Part shown: positions 1-11,771 of the stretch, piece after piece
How positions within the stretch are numbered: the stretch's first letter is position 1
How the letters are laid out: each line of letters starts with the position of its first letter
Assembly (NCBI RefSeq): GCF_019279795.1
Contig: NC_056738.1
Location: 400,598,093-400,662,092, forward strand
Reading direction: 5' to 3'
Length of the DNA: 64,000 nt
Source: Protopterus annectens
Lineage: Eukaryota; Chordata; Ceratodontiformes; Protopteridae
Program-made: the position numbers and the translations under genes
The notes under the pieces: generated by a model
Told to the model about the DNA's origin: nothing
Database searches by the model: none
Seen by the model: only the letters and a program-made list of their open reading frames with translations

Positions 1-5
1 AAAAA

Positions 6-876
6 ATGGCAGAAGTTTTAAACAGATATTCGGATGAGGTGATACATTTACAAAAATCAGAGGTCAAAATGAAGAAAAGGCTGGCTGAATATGAGACTGC
101 TCAAGAAGAAATGTTTCAAAAAATAATAATAGAATTAGAGGACAAAGCATGTAGGGAAAACCTGAGATTTTCTCCTGTACCAGAGAAGCTAGAAGGAACA
201 GACTGTATTAATTTTATGAACACACAAATAAGCAGTTGAACTGGTATTCTACAAGAGTTGTTAATTGAAAGGGCACATTGTGCGTATGCTCCAAACCTGG
301 CCCCCAGGAAGCAACCTGGACCTTTAATAGTAAATATGCAATCCTACCAGCAGCAGGCATTGATTCTGATAAAAATGTGGCAGAAGGACAAGATTTGAAA
401 AGTGGGAGACAATAGAGTGTGGAAAAGGATTACTAACTGTACATCAGGCAGAAAAGGAATACATTTATTCCATGAAGTAGGCAATGTTGAGAAGCAGGTG
501 TGAGATTCAAAGTGCTATACCCAGCTATCTTCAGAATATTCTTTCCTGGAGGGACAAAATCATTTTTATTGCAGAACATGCTAAGGATGAAATACCAAAG
601 TTTGTCCAACAAAAAGTGAGCTGTGAAACAGAAAGCGATTCTGCTTCTTGTACTATTGGTAATAAAGACCACAGAGAGACTGTGCCAGTGAAATCTGTTC
701 CAGTGTTTCAACAGAAAATGCTTGAGTGCTTGAGAGACAGAAAAAGCACAAAAGCGCATAGAAGAACCGAGAGTGCAGTGGAAATGAAGCAGCGACTGGA
801 TTTGGGAGATGAAGAAACAGGAATAAAACCAGAAACCCAGAAATTGACAAATAAATGTGGGATTAAAAAGCATTGA
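6..876 (+). pseudogene. L1-like ORF1 relic (RNA-binding chaperone)
   Basis: L1 ORF1 proteins form coiled-coil trimers that coat the element RNA. The first ~40 residues here are charged and heptad-like, as in the coiled coil. They are followed by 'LEDKACRENLRF' and 'PEKLEG', which match the start of the RRM domain (family consensus LE.R.RR.NLRI.G.PE..EG). A stop follows near 239. Further matches are 'ERAHCAYAPN' and 'GPLIVNMQSYQQQALIL', the conserved basic block of the C-terminal domain, and near 520-600 'RIFFPGGTKSF'. The frame changes several times, so this is a pseudogene. Its N terminus is outside the window. Confidence 0.65.
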
Positions 877-1910
877 TTATATTTGTAAAACATGGCAAAA
901 ACAAGAAAACCTGGAAATATTGGACTTTTTGACTTTGTTAAATTTGTAGGGGACTCTAAACCATATGCCGTACTTCATGTCATTAATGCTTGAAAGAACA
1001 CTTAGGTGTGGGGAAGAGGAGGGAGAGAGTTAACTGTAAGTAAAACAAAATGTTGTTGTTAGTATTTTTATAGTACATGATATAATTTGCATGCTATAAA
1101 GTAAAGTTTTCACAGTTATTTTCAAGTGTAATGGGGATATTAAAGTAAGCAAATACCTCTTTTCCTTCCTTTCTCATTCTTCTTGTTCAATTGTAAGAAG
1201 TGCAGGCACTGCAACATAAAAAAGAAAAGTCTGGTCAAAAAAGCATGATAGAAGAAAAATTTGTGGTTTTCCTCATTCTAGCATAGGGGAATGACTGAAT
1301 TAAGACTTTTAGCTTGATCTATTAAGTTTTAAGACAAAGCAAATAAAAAAGAACATTGAATATAATAAAGTTTTCCTCTAGCAAATAAATGCTTGTAGAA
1401 GTAACTCTTTGTTTCCATGTAGACATAAGAATGAGATAATCTGATTAAGAGCAATAAAAACAGAATACTTCTTTCTTTCAGTGGCAGGAGATATTTTCCA
1501 AAAGCATTCAACTGTTTTACCAATCTGGGAGAGCAATAAAGATGAGACAAAACCAGATAGCACATAGTAGAAGCACAGGCTGTACTATGCATCTTAGCAT
1601 GGATAACCTTCCTTGTAGTTTAGCCTAAGTCTGTGAGTGAGGCTCGGTTTTTAAAGATGCACATAGTTTTGTGTGTTAGTACTAAGTTAATAGGTTTTAG
1701 AGGTGAATTGGGGGGTTGAGAGCTTTCAGTAAAGCAAAAAGTTTTGTAGGATGTGGCATAGGCTCAAATGGATATGACGAGAAATAACTGTATACAAGAT
1801 CAACCTGCCAAACAGTGTATGCACATAACACATGAGCTGGAACTAGATACTTGACAAAAAAGCTGATGCACATAAAAGTTAGGAATAACTTTTTAACATA
1901 CTGATGCTTT
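877..1910 (+). other. L1-like inter-ORF region, no gene seen
   Basis: This stretch is AT-rich and lies between the ORF1 relic and the endonuclease relic of the L1-like LINE. It is longer than a usual ORF1-ORF2 spacer, so it may contain another unrecognised insertion. I see no coding potential beyond short chance frames. Confidence 0.4.
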
Positions 1911-2500
1911 ATTATCTTTTAATGTTAATGGCCCCACAAATGTATACCAAAAAGAGTAGTGAAATATATTAAAAATGAAGAGTGCAGATAGCTATGCTAC
2001 AGGAGACATGTTTTGAAAGAACTGAACATGTGAATTTGATAAAGAAAGGTTTTCAGGATGGTTATTCAGTGGAATACCTGGGACAAAAGAAAACAGGAAT
2101 TACTTATATTAATTGCAAGAGGAGATCCAATAGTGATAGAAGAGGATAGCAAATGTAATAATGGTAGATTTGTAGTATTAAGGGGCTACTGGTAAGGGAG
2201 GAGGATTACACTGGCATGTATTTATCTTCCACCTAAAACCGCTATAATGGAGCTTAAGAAAATTCCAGGATAAATAATCAGCTTTCAGCACGGAATATTA
2301 CTTATAGGTGGGGACTAGAATTTGATTTACAGAAGTGAAGATGTATCTAGAAGGCCCAGAAGAGCAAAAAGGAGGGTAGTTCTTTGTAGAAATTTCTGGA
2401 AATATTTAGCATGGAAGATGTGAATTTAGTAGTAGGAGTTCAGAGTGAAGTTAGATTATTCCCCAAGATACAAAAACTGGGCTAGGCTAGATAGAACTTG
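1911..2500 (+). pseudogene. L1-like ORF2 endonuclease relic
   Basis: The endonuclease nicks target DNA for target-primed reverse transcription. Matches in order, across shifting frames, are: 'LSFNVNG' (family start, FNVNGLNS), 'ADSYATGDMF' where family members have AD...LQETH, 'NGRFVVLRG', 'ACIYLPP', and 'GILLIGGD.NL' (family GGDFN, the catalytic Asp-Asn motif). The order and spacing fit an L1-type endonuclease. Stops and frame changes are frequent. The C-terminal part of the domain is obscured where the CR1-like LINE enters near 2,528. Confidence 0.65.
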
Positions 2501-2527
2501 CATTTCATAAGAACATTTGCATTTAAT

Positions 2528-4431
2528 TTAAAGATTTGATAAGCTGAGATCCCTCATCAAACCCTAAAGCTAGCTATGAAAACAGAATTGCATCAGACAG
2601 TAAAGACAACCACAAGGCCTTCTATAGTTATGTAAAGAATCTCCACAGCAATACCCAGATTTGCTCTGAGCTGCTGTACAATGGTACCTCCTATACCGAG
2701 CCAACAGATATTGCCAATATACTGGCCGACAGATTCAATGACAACTTTACACCCCCCCCCAAAGGACCAGTCACTATACCAGTAGATTGCCAGGCACCCA
2801 GTATTATTGCTGCACAGGTTAAAACAGCACTGTCCAAGGCCAAGAATACAGCTTCTATGGGACCTGACAATATCACTGGCTGTGTTCTACATGAACTACA
2901 GAGACTGGTACCTCACCTGTGTGCTCTGTTCAATGACAGCTTCACCTCAGGCTTTGTCCCTACTGAATGGATCACTGCTGCATTCATCCCTCTCCACAAA
3001 GGAGGAGCGACTACAGACTCAGGAACTATCGCCCTATTAGCCTGATGAGTCTGATATGCAAAGCTATGGAACACATCACCATGGACCTAATAAACAAGGA
3101 TATAGGGAATCTCTAAACTCTGGATCCCACACAGTTTGGTTTTGTGAAGGGTACATCATGCCTGCTCAACTTGGTCGACTTCTTTGAGTCACCAAAACTG
3201 TGGATGAAGGCAAGGTGGTTCATACAGCCTACCTTGTTCTGGCCAAGGCCTTTGATACCATTAACCACTCAGGAATCATAGAAAAACTCACTAAGCTAGG
3301 CATCAACCCCTATATCACTAGGTGTGTTGCAAACTGGCTCACAGATAGAACCCACAGTGTGAAAGTAGCTGACTCCAAGTCAGACTGCCGATTAGTCATG
3401 AGTGGAGTCCCACAGGTTTCGTCCTTGGTCTTCTCTTGTTTGATATCTACTTCTCTGAAGTTCAGGCCAACATGAAGGGACTCTGGCTGACAAAGTTCAC
3501 AGATGTGACAAAGTTTGCAGATGATTGCAAATTGTGAGCTATTAACTCCCCAAGTGATGTTGACATCCTACAGAATGGCCTCACTGAGACCAACGACTGG
3601 TGTCAGACCTATGGCCTTAAGCTCAATGCCAAAAAATGTCATTATCCCCTTTGGGAAAAATCCAGTTCCCATGAATTACCACATAGATGGTAGTCCACTG
3701 AACAGAGAAGGCATTATAACCAGGTTAACTGCAAACTCTCTTTTGATCACCACACTGCCATTGTGGTCAGAAACTCCTTCTCCGTGGCACATCTCATTAC
3801 TAAGGGTTTTGCATCCAGGAAGAAAGAGGTCATTGTCTCCCTCTACTCTTCCCTCATTAGGCCAGTCATTGAGTACAATGCCCCATTTGGCATGTACCTC
3901 ACTAGACATCTGCAACAACTGGAGAGGCCGCAAAAGTACCTGACAAAGAGGATCCTAGGCCTTAAACACTTGTCCTGTATGGACAGCATCAAAAAGCTTT
4001 AACTATTCTTTGTCTCATATCGCCTACTTAGAGGCGATCTTTGCTTGACTTACAAAGCCATGTCTGACCCAGCTCTGTTAGAAATGCTACACTAAAGAAC
4101 TCCCAATCCCTCCACACCACACACTCCAGAGACATCAACCTCATTAACACTATCAACAGAGCATACTGGAGGGACAGGTTCATAACCCAGAGACTGCCCA
4201 TGCTATGGAATAGACTTCCCATACATGTCAAGCAGAGCACCTCGCTGACCCTCTTCAAAAGAAATCTTGATGAGTGGATAGGAAATGGAGAAAATTCACT
4301 CTGGGGATAACTCCAGTGGCTCTACTTGACAGAGGCACTGGGAACTAAGGTTAGGTGGCATGATGCCAGGGTAATCCTATGGCTAGGCTTGTAAAGGCCC
4401 CAGGGCCATTAGCCTAGTGCACACCTATGAA
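2528..4431 (+). mobile_element. CR1-like LINE copy A, 5'-truncated
   Basis: Non-LTR retrotransposon copy inserted in the L1-like element. It carries ORF2 from just before the reverse transcriptase to the 3' end. Motifs: 'ASMGPDNI', 'AYLVLAKAFDTINHS' (RT motif with catalytic Asp replaced by Val in this copy), 'VANWLTDRTHSVKVADS', 'MSGVPQ' and the terminal 'WRDRFITQRLPMLWNRLP'-like block. It ends with ACACCTATGAA, the start of an 8-bp tail seen at other copies here. Several shifts interrupt the frame. It is close in sequence to copy C (23,197-25,327), down to shared codons, so both belong to one subfamily. Confidence 0.85.
2590..4300 (+). pseudogene. CR1-like ORF2 reverse transcriptase relic (copy A)
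   Basis: Reading order: the linker upstream of RT (about 2,590-2,840), RT fingers and palm with 'GPDNITG' (2,860), 'AKAFDTINHSGI' (3,240-3,290), 'SGVPQ' (3,400), 'KFADDCKL'-like region (3,515-3,540, altered), 'HLITKGFASRKKEV' (3,790) and the C-terminal block 'LKHLSCMDS'. Frames change at least four times and stops are present. It cannot encode an intact enzyme. Confidence 0.8.
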
Positions 4432-4789
4432 TTACAGAATGCTAAACAGGATATAGAGAATTACGTCAGTAATATACATGAGTTTGGAAAGATTGCTGTT
4501 ATTGATGATAACGCCACAGCACAAAAACGTTCAGGCAACAGAAAGTAGAAATGGTTGTCACCAAGCTTAGGGAACCTGTAACAAGGATGATAAGAGATCC
4601 TGTAGAGGTAATAGAAATACTTTGTTAATTTTATGAAAGTGTGTATGAAGCAGAGAAATATGGAAATCAAGAAAAGGTACAAATGGAAATTTTTATAGAA
4701 GAATTAAATATGCCAAGGGTAGAGGTAGATGAGGCTCAATTACTAACAGGATAGGAGATTAGATAAAAATGGTGATGTGCAACCAATCT
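4432..4789 (+). mobile_element. L1-like LINE, segment 2 of 4 (ORF2 linker)
   Basis: After the CR1-like insert the L1-like ORF2 continues. Readable pieces include 'KLREPVTRMIRDPVEVIEIL', 'FYESVYEAEKYG' (family FY..LY) and 'EELNMPRVEVDEAQLLTG', which match the region just before the RT domain in L1 ORF2. The segment stops at 4,789, where the gypsy LTR begins. The next expected ORF2 sequence is found at 18,001. Confidence 0.65.
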
Positions 4790-5439
4790 GTGACATCCCC
4801 TCTCTGGGTCCGTAATCAAGGAGCCTGAATTCTCAACACTGACACTGGAGATGGATGTTTACTTGGAACAAAAGTAGAAACACATAGTATTTCCAGATGC
4901 AGCTGTCTGCATCAAACACAATTTTCCTTAAGAGCACACAGGGAACACACTCAGTCCAGGGTTTATGTTTCTCTCTCTCTCTCTGTCTCTCCAGGGCCCC
5001 AATGAGACTCTTCACTGGCACAGCTATAGAGTTGAGTCCTCAGCCAAGGCCTCCAGCACCCTCTCTGTGAAACCAGTGCTTTGTGTCCCTGCTTCCAGCA
5101 GCTGAGAGAAATACTTTTTGAAATTTGATTTACACACACACACACATACACATGGGAAAGACTGGTACAGATTTACTAGCTATGCTCCCTTATTCCCAGA
5201 CTATAAGGTAGTGTCTGCCATCAGGCACTCCAAACCCAGCTACTCTAAGGCTCTTAAAAGGTTACCCAATTGTACTGAGTTAAATTAATATTAATATAAA
5301 TGATAGTAATTGGTCAATGCAGTAAGGCTTTCAGGAGTGGCCACATAGTCACCAAATGGATATTAGTACTCTCAACAGTTAAAATATTCTCTAAAGGACC
5401 AGCCACAATGAAAAGTTTAAATATATTTAACAGTAAATG
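4790..5439 (-). repeat. Gypsy left LTR, outer part
   Basis: Outer half of the left LTR (3' LTR in element orientation). It aligns with 16,683-17,335: both start TGTGACATCCCCTC and share blocks such as 'CCAGATGCAGCT' and 'AGAGCACACAGGGAACACACTC'. The match stops at about 5,439 where the DIRS element begins and resumes at 12,406. Confidence 0.85.
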
Positions 5440-6095
5440 TGAAGTTGTTTGATCTCGACGTTTGTTCTTACACACGGGTTCGGAGCCGAACCCTTGGCTC
5501 CGAGTTCATAGGTTGGTACTAGGCTATCAGCCCTAGGGCCTATACAAGCCTAGCCATAACAATTCCCTGGCTATTTCTTCCCACATTATTTACTTTCCTG
5601 GACCCCTGTCTAGCAGGGTGACTGACGTGATCCCTGGGGTGAATTTCCTTTCTCCCATCCAATCGTCAAGGTTCCTCTTGAAGAGGTCCAAAGAGGCATT
5701 CTGCTTGACATGTATGGGCAATCTATTCCAGAGTCTGGGGAGTCTCTGGGTCAGGAACCTATCCCTCCAGCATGTTTTGTTTATTGTGATGACAAAGTTT
5801 AGATCCCTGGAGCGTGTAGCTCTGAGGGATTGGGATTTCTTTAAGTGTAGCATGTCCAACAGCTCTGGGTTTGACATGGCCTTGTATGTTAAGCAGAGAT
5901 CGCCTCTGAGTAGACGATATGCGACAGAGTATAGCTGGAGTTTTTTAAGGCGGTCAGCGTAGGGCATCTGCTTTAGGCCTGTGATTCTTTTAGTGAAGTC
6001 AGCCACATTCCAAGCTCTGCATCTAAGAGAAGCTCAAAGCGCAGTCCCTATCCCATGATCCCCTGCTGCTAACCCTCAGATCTAGCTTGCCGCTG
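5440..6095 (+). repeat. DIRS left inverted terminal repeat, split by a LINE
   Basis: The left repeat begins GTGAAGTTGTTTGATCTCG and continues to 5,505, then from 5,997 to about 6,095. The two pieces together match the reverse complement of 12,229-12,380, through the shared block 'CCACATTCCAAGCTCTGCATC' and the run to 'CTAACCCTCAGATC'. The gap is a CR1-like LINE fragment. Confidence 0.85.
5506..5996 (-). mobile_element. CR1-like LINE copy B, short 3' fragment
   Basis: Minus-strand 3' end of a CR1-like LINE inserted in the DIRS terminal repeat. It encodes the ORF2 C terminus with 'KRITGLKQMPYADRLKKLQL', 'AYRLLRGDLCLTYKAMSNPE', 'RDLNFVITINKTCWRDRF' and 'LPRLWNRLPIHVKQ'. The 3' tail reads CCTATGAAC on the minus strand. 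The flanking DIRS sequence is continuous across it, with AGT present on both sides as a possible 3-bp target-site duplication. The frame over ~138 residues is open, suggesting this is one of the youngest insertions in the nest. Confidence 0.9.
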
Positions 6096-6226
6096 CAACA
6101 GGTCTCATCGAGTGAGAGCTCGGGCCAGTATACTCTCTATTTTTTCTACTTGTATATACATATATTTAGCTAAAATTCTTAGATTGTTGAAGTTTTTTAT
6201 TGGATAGCATAGCTAGTATAGTATAG

Positions 6227-6228
<2 letters not shown>

Positions 6229-6298
<70 letters not shown>
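6229..6298. repeat. (GT)n microsatellite
   Basis: About 35 uninterrupted GT units lie in the 5' untranslated part of the DIRS element. Confidence 0.98.
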
Positions 6299-6300
<2 letters not shown>

Positions 6301-6492
6301 TTTAATCAGCGTTAGCTTGTTTGGGAGTGGCTGCCCCTAGACCTTAGGCCATTTTCCCTTTTTTCTGTCTGGGCTCTGGCAGAAACTGTTACTGATAATT
6401 CCCTAGTTAATTGATAGTTTCCTTACTAGTTGTGTGTTTTCTTAGTGACAGTACATTTTATATTTTTCTCTTACTTGTATACATACATATAG

Positions 6493-6518
6493 ATATATAT
6501 ATATATATATATATATAT
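6493..6518. repeat. (AT)n microsatellite
   Basis: About 13 AT units lie upstream of the DIRS gag-like region. Confidence 0.95.
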
Positions 6519-6613
6519 CTAGCCTAATATACTTAGACTACTGTTATTATTATTAGGATTAGTGTGGTGTGCTTTTTACATATGCAGTTGCATTTGCTTT
6601 TCTTTAAGAAAAA

Positions 6614-8812
6614 ATGTCAGAAAAAGCCAAATCTGGCTTTAAACGTTGCCAGTGTGGACAGAAAATGTCCATTACTGACAACCATGTTTCCTGCGTATAC
6701 TGTCTGGGTCCTCTCCATCTTCAAGAGGATTGTTCCATCTGCCACTCGTTTAGTGGCAGAGTGATGATGGAGAGACGCAGGAAACTGGTTGAGAGAGGTC
6801 TCCTGAAGCCGGAGTTTCAGGAGACATTGGACAAGGCAGACCAGTTATCGAAGTCTTTGAAGGGGTCGAAGTCTTCGAAGGTATCGGGGCCCAGGTCGTC
6901 GGCTCCGAGTACCTCATCTAAGATTCGGTTGCTGGCTCCACAGACCTTGGAGCCGAGCACTGAGATACTGCCTCGAGTCGAGGTCCAGGTCTTGGAGCCA
7001 GTATCAGAGGTACCCCTTCATCGATCCTTCGCTCGGTGACATCTTCGGCCCCTTCGACCCGTTCCTCCAGACTGTCTAACATAGATGTGGATCGAGTGGT
7101 GCAGAAACTGATGGAGAACACGGCCTTATCCAAACTGATTGCGGTTTCGTCCCAGTTGGTTTCGAAGCTTGAGACCCTTCCTGTCCCATCTCTTGATCCT
7201 CCTTCGAGACCCGTCGAGTCATCGGAGCTGAGAGTCGAGGATCTGATGATCATTGATCCACCGGGGCCAAAGCCTTCTTTAGTGCTTTTGGCTCCACTGA
7301 CCTCGACACCCTCGGTACCCTTCGAGGGGTCGCAGAGATGACAATCTCTCCTCGGTTCTGGGGGGGGAGAGTCAAACCAAACTTTCGGTTCTGACTCTTC
7401 CCCTCGGTGCCTCTGCGCAGATTAATTCGGCTCCGTCCTCTGAATTGGAGCCCATGGTTCCAGGCCCAGGGAGGCCACCATCTTCTTCGGAACTGGTGGA
7501 GCCCTTGGCCCGGGGCTCTGGTGCTTTCGGGGCCATGAGGAAGGTCTTGTCTGGTAAGACTTTCACATCATCAGACTCTTCTTCTCCCTCCACAAAGGGT
7601 CCATGTTCTGTCTCTGCACCACTGATCCCGGCCAAGCATAGAGACCAAAGGCCTCAGTCAACCCCAGAGGGTGAACCCTGCTCCTCGGAAGCTTCACCAG
7701 ATGCCCCCTCTGATGATGTCCCGAGGAAGAGGTTGTGCAAGAGGAGGCACATTGATTCCCCACAGGAATCTCTGACATCGGATACTGACTTGGATGAGTC
7801 AGAGGGGTCCCCACTGTCCTCGGAGGATGTCTCATTTGCCGACATCCTTGAAATTCTCAAGCAGAGGGGTGACTGGCAGTCCCTTGCCCCCACTGAGGAT
7901 GAGTCGGTGTTACTGAAGGCTTTTGGGGCTCAACCTTCCACCTCCTGGGTAACTCCACCCTTCGAGTTAATGGAGTTAATAGCTCAAAGGGCGTGGGAGT
8001 CCCCTGACACATTGGAACCAGTCCCTCGGAGGCCCAATAAGTACATCACTGCCCCACAGGATAAGGCATACCTCACCAAAGGGGTCCCAGTTGACGCTAT
8101 GGCAGCGACCACCAAGAAGGAAATGTCTGAAGCATCTTCCTCTGTTCATCCTCCTAATAAGGACTCCAGGACAATGGACAGGTATGGGAAGCGCATTTTT
8201 AGTTCAGCGACATTTTCCATGCCATCACTGAACTACCTCACTCATTTTACCCGTCTTCAGAGAGATCTCCTGAAGGAGTTGGGAGATACTCTTCAGGGTA
8301 CCACAGATGCTGCAGTCTCAGACAAGGTGACAGCACAGCTGAATACCCTAAACTCTATCGTGAACTCATCCATGCAGCTCATTTCATATGCAGCCAAAGG
8401 ATCGAGTAGAGCTGCAGCTTCAGTGATCGCTCTGAGGAGACAATCCTGGATACGCCTATGCTCCTTTGTGGAACCCTTTAAGTCTTCCTTTACTAATGCC
8501 CCTTTTGATGGCTCCTCCTTGTTTGAGCCCAAAGTGAAGGAGACTCTCACTAGGTGTGAGCAAGAAGGAAAGACCCTGTCTGCCGTAGGGGTCTGTTTTT
8601 CCGCCCCTTCTAGACCATACCCCAAAGGGCAAAGAGGTGGAAAAATGTGGTTCTGGAAGACTCGGGCAGCTTTCCAATCCACACCTAGTGAAACCCCCTC
8701 CAGAGGCAGAGGAGGGGGAAGGAATGGAAGACGCCGCCCAGGTGGTAGAGGGGGTCTGCAGAACCAGGGCGACAGGGATAGCGTCCCTGGCAAGCCCTTC
8801 CAGCACTCCTGA
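6614..8812 (+). pseudogene. DIRS gag-like region (fossil)
   Basis: The first DIRS reading region. It opens with a Cys-rich block ('RCQCGQK', 'CVYCLG', 'CSICHSF'), then a Ser/Pro-rich acidic middle, then a helical part with 'LNYLTHFTRLQRDLLKELGD' and a basic Gly/Arg-rich tail near 8,690-8,780. This layout is that of the DIRS gag-like protein, thought to bind element RNA. The region is broken. It precedes the RT region directly. Confidence 0.75.
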
Positions 8813-8989
8813 GTGGAGGCCCGGCTGTCCTGCTCTGGAGGCAGTCGGGGGTCACTTGGCTTTATACCCAGAGGCCTTGCTAAGTCTCACTTCAGATTTC
8901 TAGGTAAAAAGCATAATAACCAGAGGATACAACATCCCATTCTTAAACAGTTCTCCTATCCAAAAAAGATTCCCAGATGTTCCACCCAA

Positions 8990-9640
8990 TCTGAGGGATC
9001 AGGCAGCCAGAGAAATACAAAGGCTGTTAGAAAAAAAAGAGTCATCCAGCCAGTCCCAGCGGACCAAATAGGATCTGGAACTTACTCGAGGTTCTTTTTA
9101 GTTCCAAAGAAAACAGGGGACTGGAGGCCAATACTAGACCTCAGCAAACTCAATACCTTCATGAAGAAGGAAAAATTCTGGATGGTCACGCTACAATCTA
9201 TCCTTCTTTTTCTTCAAACAAACGATTGGATGTGCTCCATAGATCTCAAGGATGTGTACTACCACGTCAAAATGGCCAGGTCATCCAGAGATCACCTGTG
9301 CTTCCGGCTGGGAGCCAGTCATTTTCAGTTTCGAGCTCTGCCCTTTGGCCTCACCTCAGCCCCCAGGGTGTTCACCAAGTGCATGGCAGAAGTGGCGTCC
9401 CACCTGAGATGACTAGGATTCTGGGTGTTTCCATACTTAGATGACTGGCTCCTAACCGCCACCACCAGGCATCACCTATTGCAAGCCAGAGACTATACAA
9501 TCAGTCTCTGTTCCCACTTAGGCATAACTCTAAACTTCGAAAAATCTGTCTTATCGCCCTCACAGCATATATCATTCATAGGAACGGAATTGGGCACTAC
9601 CTTATCCCTGATCAGACTTCCCAATTGAAGGGTCTCAACC
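8990..9640 (+). pseudogene. DIRS reverse transcriptase region (fossil)
   Basis: Clear RT motifs in order: 'FLVPKKTGDWRPILDLSKLN', 'MCSIDLKDVYYHVKM' (first catalytic Asp block), 'FRALPFGLTSAPRVFTKCMAE', then 'FPYLDDWLL' with the YLDD active-site box and 'LNFEKSVLSPSQHISFIGTE'. These are typical of DIRS and gypsy-like RTs; the recombinase downstream and the inverted repeats settle the class as DIRS. The region is broken. Confidence 0.85.
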
Positions 9641-9869
9641 CTGAGGGAACAGGTTTCTGTTCTCCTAGAAAACAAAAGGGTCCCAGCCACACAGGTTTTG
9701 AAAGTTTTAGGTATGATGGCAGCAGCCCTTATCGTGGTCCCCCTAGGGGAATGCACATGAGGATCCTCCAATGGCTACTCTTCACACAGTGGTCTTACCA
9801 ACAGCTACCATTGTCACACAACATCCTACTCACGGAATCATGCCAACGGGATCTTCGTTGGTGGATGAA

Positions 9870-10290
9870 CAGTCAGGAACTTACGATAGGCCGCCCGTTT
9901 GTTCTTCCTCCCCCTTTAGCCACAGTGACCACGGACGCTTCCCTGATAGGGTGGGGGGGACTTTTTCAGGGGAGAACAGTTCAAGGCCAGTGGTAGGAAA
10001 TGGAGTACAAACTGCACATCAGTGTCCTAGAGTTAAGAGCAGTGTTCCTAGCGTTGCAACACTTTCACGACTACTTACCTCAGGGAACAGTTGCAATTCA
10101 GACAGACAACATGTCAGTGGTCTGGTACATAAACAAGCAAGGAGGAACCAGGTCTTACCCCCTATGCAGAGAGGCCCTGAGGATCTGGCAATGGGCTGTG
10201 TCCACTGGACGCTTTCTCATAGCAACGCACATCCCGGGGACATCCAATGTAATAGCAGACAGGTTGAGCAGAGCCATCCTGCTGCCTCAC
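9870..10290 (+). pseudogene. DIRS RNase H region (fossil)
   Basis: Motifs 'TTDASLIGWGG' (first catalytic Asp), 'HISVLELRAVFLALQHF' (Glu), 'VAIQTDNMSVVWYINKQGG' (second Asp) and 'GTSNVIADRLSR' (last Asp) are in canonical order. The domain removes RNA from RNA-DNA hybrids during reverse transcription. It lies between the RT and the recombinase, as in DIRS elements. Confidence 0.85.
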
Positions 10291-10689
10291 GAGTGGTCCC
10301 TCAAAAATCAGGTAGCGGAGAGAATTTTCCGCAGATGGGGCCAGCCTTGCTGCGACCTTTTTGCTTCTCCCTTGAATGCCAAATGTAGAAGCTATTTTGC
10401 CCTACTTCCCCCTCCCAGGGACGCACTTGTACACGATTGGCCCCCGGGTCTCCTATATGCCTTCCCTCCTGTTCCACTAATCTCAAAATTTCTGCAGAAA
10501 GCCAAGGGTCTGGAAAGGCCGATCATCTTGATAGCCCCATTCTGGCCTCGACAAATCTGGTTCCCCTTCCTCCAAGCTCACCAAATAGAAGAACATTGGA
10601 CTCTGGACCCAGTGTCAGACCTGCTGACCCACTTGTCAGGAGTTCTTCACCCCTCTCTCTTGTCCCTCAAACTGACAGCATGGCTGCTC

Positions 10690-11725
10690 CACTTCCCAGC
10701 TTAGCCAGGTCGGATCTTTTATCTCCAGCAGTACAACATATGCTGATTTCTTCCCACAAATCCTCCACTAGAAAATTGTATAAGAGCAAGTGGAAACGTT
10801 TCGCGTGTTGGGCCTCCAAACAAGGTTTAGATCCCTTGGTTGCTCCTGTTGACAAGATTCTGGAATTTCTATCTACTCTTTTTCACTAGGGGGCTTCAAC
10901 ATCCACCATAAGGGTACAGCTGGCTGCCATATCTAATTTTCATGTGGGAGAAGGAGGCACGACTATTATGTCGCACAGGCTTTGTAGGGCTTTCATGAAG
11001 GGAACTTATCTCCGACCACCTATTCGGAGCCCAGTCTTTCCTTGGAATTTAAATCTGATGCTATCCCAACTCATGCCATCGCCCTTTGAACCAGCTTCGT
11101 CATGCCCACTGAAATACCTTGGAAAACTCTACTTCTGGTGGCAATCACCTCGGCCCGCAGAGTGTCGGAGCTGCAGGCACTGTCAATTAGACCATCATAT
11201 CTGATATTTCACCCAGACAGGATCACCTTACGTACTAATCCATCTTTTCTACCAAAGGTCTGCTCAGAATCGAGTCTTAATCAATCCATAGAGCTTCCCA
11301 CCTTTTTCAAGAACCATACCAATAAGCTGGAATACATGCTTCACAAATTGGACTTGCACAGACAACTGAGATTTTACCTAGACAGAACAAAAGAATTCAG
11401 GAAATCGGACCAACTATTTGTGTCTCATGCAGACAGTAAGAAAGGACTTGCAGTCAGAAAAATCACGCTATCCAAATGGCTCTCAGACTGCATAAACTTT
11501 GTTTATTCATCTTCAAATCAGCCTACTCCCCTCAAAATTAAAGCTCACTCTACTAGAGCCGTTTCTACTTCTCTGGCACATGCGGCTCGCTTGCCTATAG
11601 ATAGCATTTGTGCTGCAGCTACCTGGGCCAAACCTCATACGTTTATTACTCATTACAAAGTGGACAGGGGCTCCAGGGACAGGGCTTCCTTTGGTTCCAC
11701 TGTTCTCAGGAATGTTCTCCTGTGA
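10690..11725 (+). pseudogene. DIRS tyrosine recombinase region (fossil)
   Basis: Phage-integrase-type recombinase that inserts the circular DIRS DNA in place of a DDE integrase. The N-terminal core-binding part has 'STRKLYKSKWKRFACWA'. The catalytic part has 'ITSARRVSELQAL' (first Arg), 'KAHSTRAVSTSLAH' (HxxR) and 'HTFITHYKVD' (Tyr nucleophile). The catalytic set can be read by eye. The region as a whole is broken. Confidence 0.85.
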
Positions 11726-11771
11726 GCCACCCGGGGTTTAGAGTGCTGGGGACACTACCCCTGTGTAACAA

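Larger units (their letters stand above)
1..2527 (+). mobile_element. L1-like LINE, segment 1 of 4 (ORF1 and endonuclease)
   Basis: First piece of a decayed L1-like (L1/Tx1 group) non-LTR retrotransposon that runs off the left edge of the window. An ORF1 relic lies at 6-876 and an apurinic-type endonuclease relic at about 1,911-2,500. The same element resumes at 4,432, 18,001 and about 20,930, each time in the order expected of an L1 ORF2 (linker, reverse transcriptase, C-terminal region). The interruptions are a CR1-like LINE, a gypsy element and a Penelope-like element. Many stops and shifts show it is long dead. L1 and Tx1 are hard to separate by eye, so the clade is left open. Confidence 0.75.

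Noticed and set aside
433-873. Minus-strand open frame of 146 codons
   Set aside because: It lies opposite the L1-like ORF1 relic, has no motif and looks like a shadow frame.
7372-8793. Several minus-strand open frames opposite the DIRS gag-like region
   Set aside because: GC- and Ser/Pro-rich coding DNA often leaves antisense frames open; no motif supports them.
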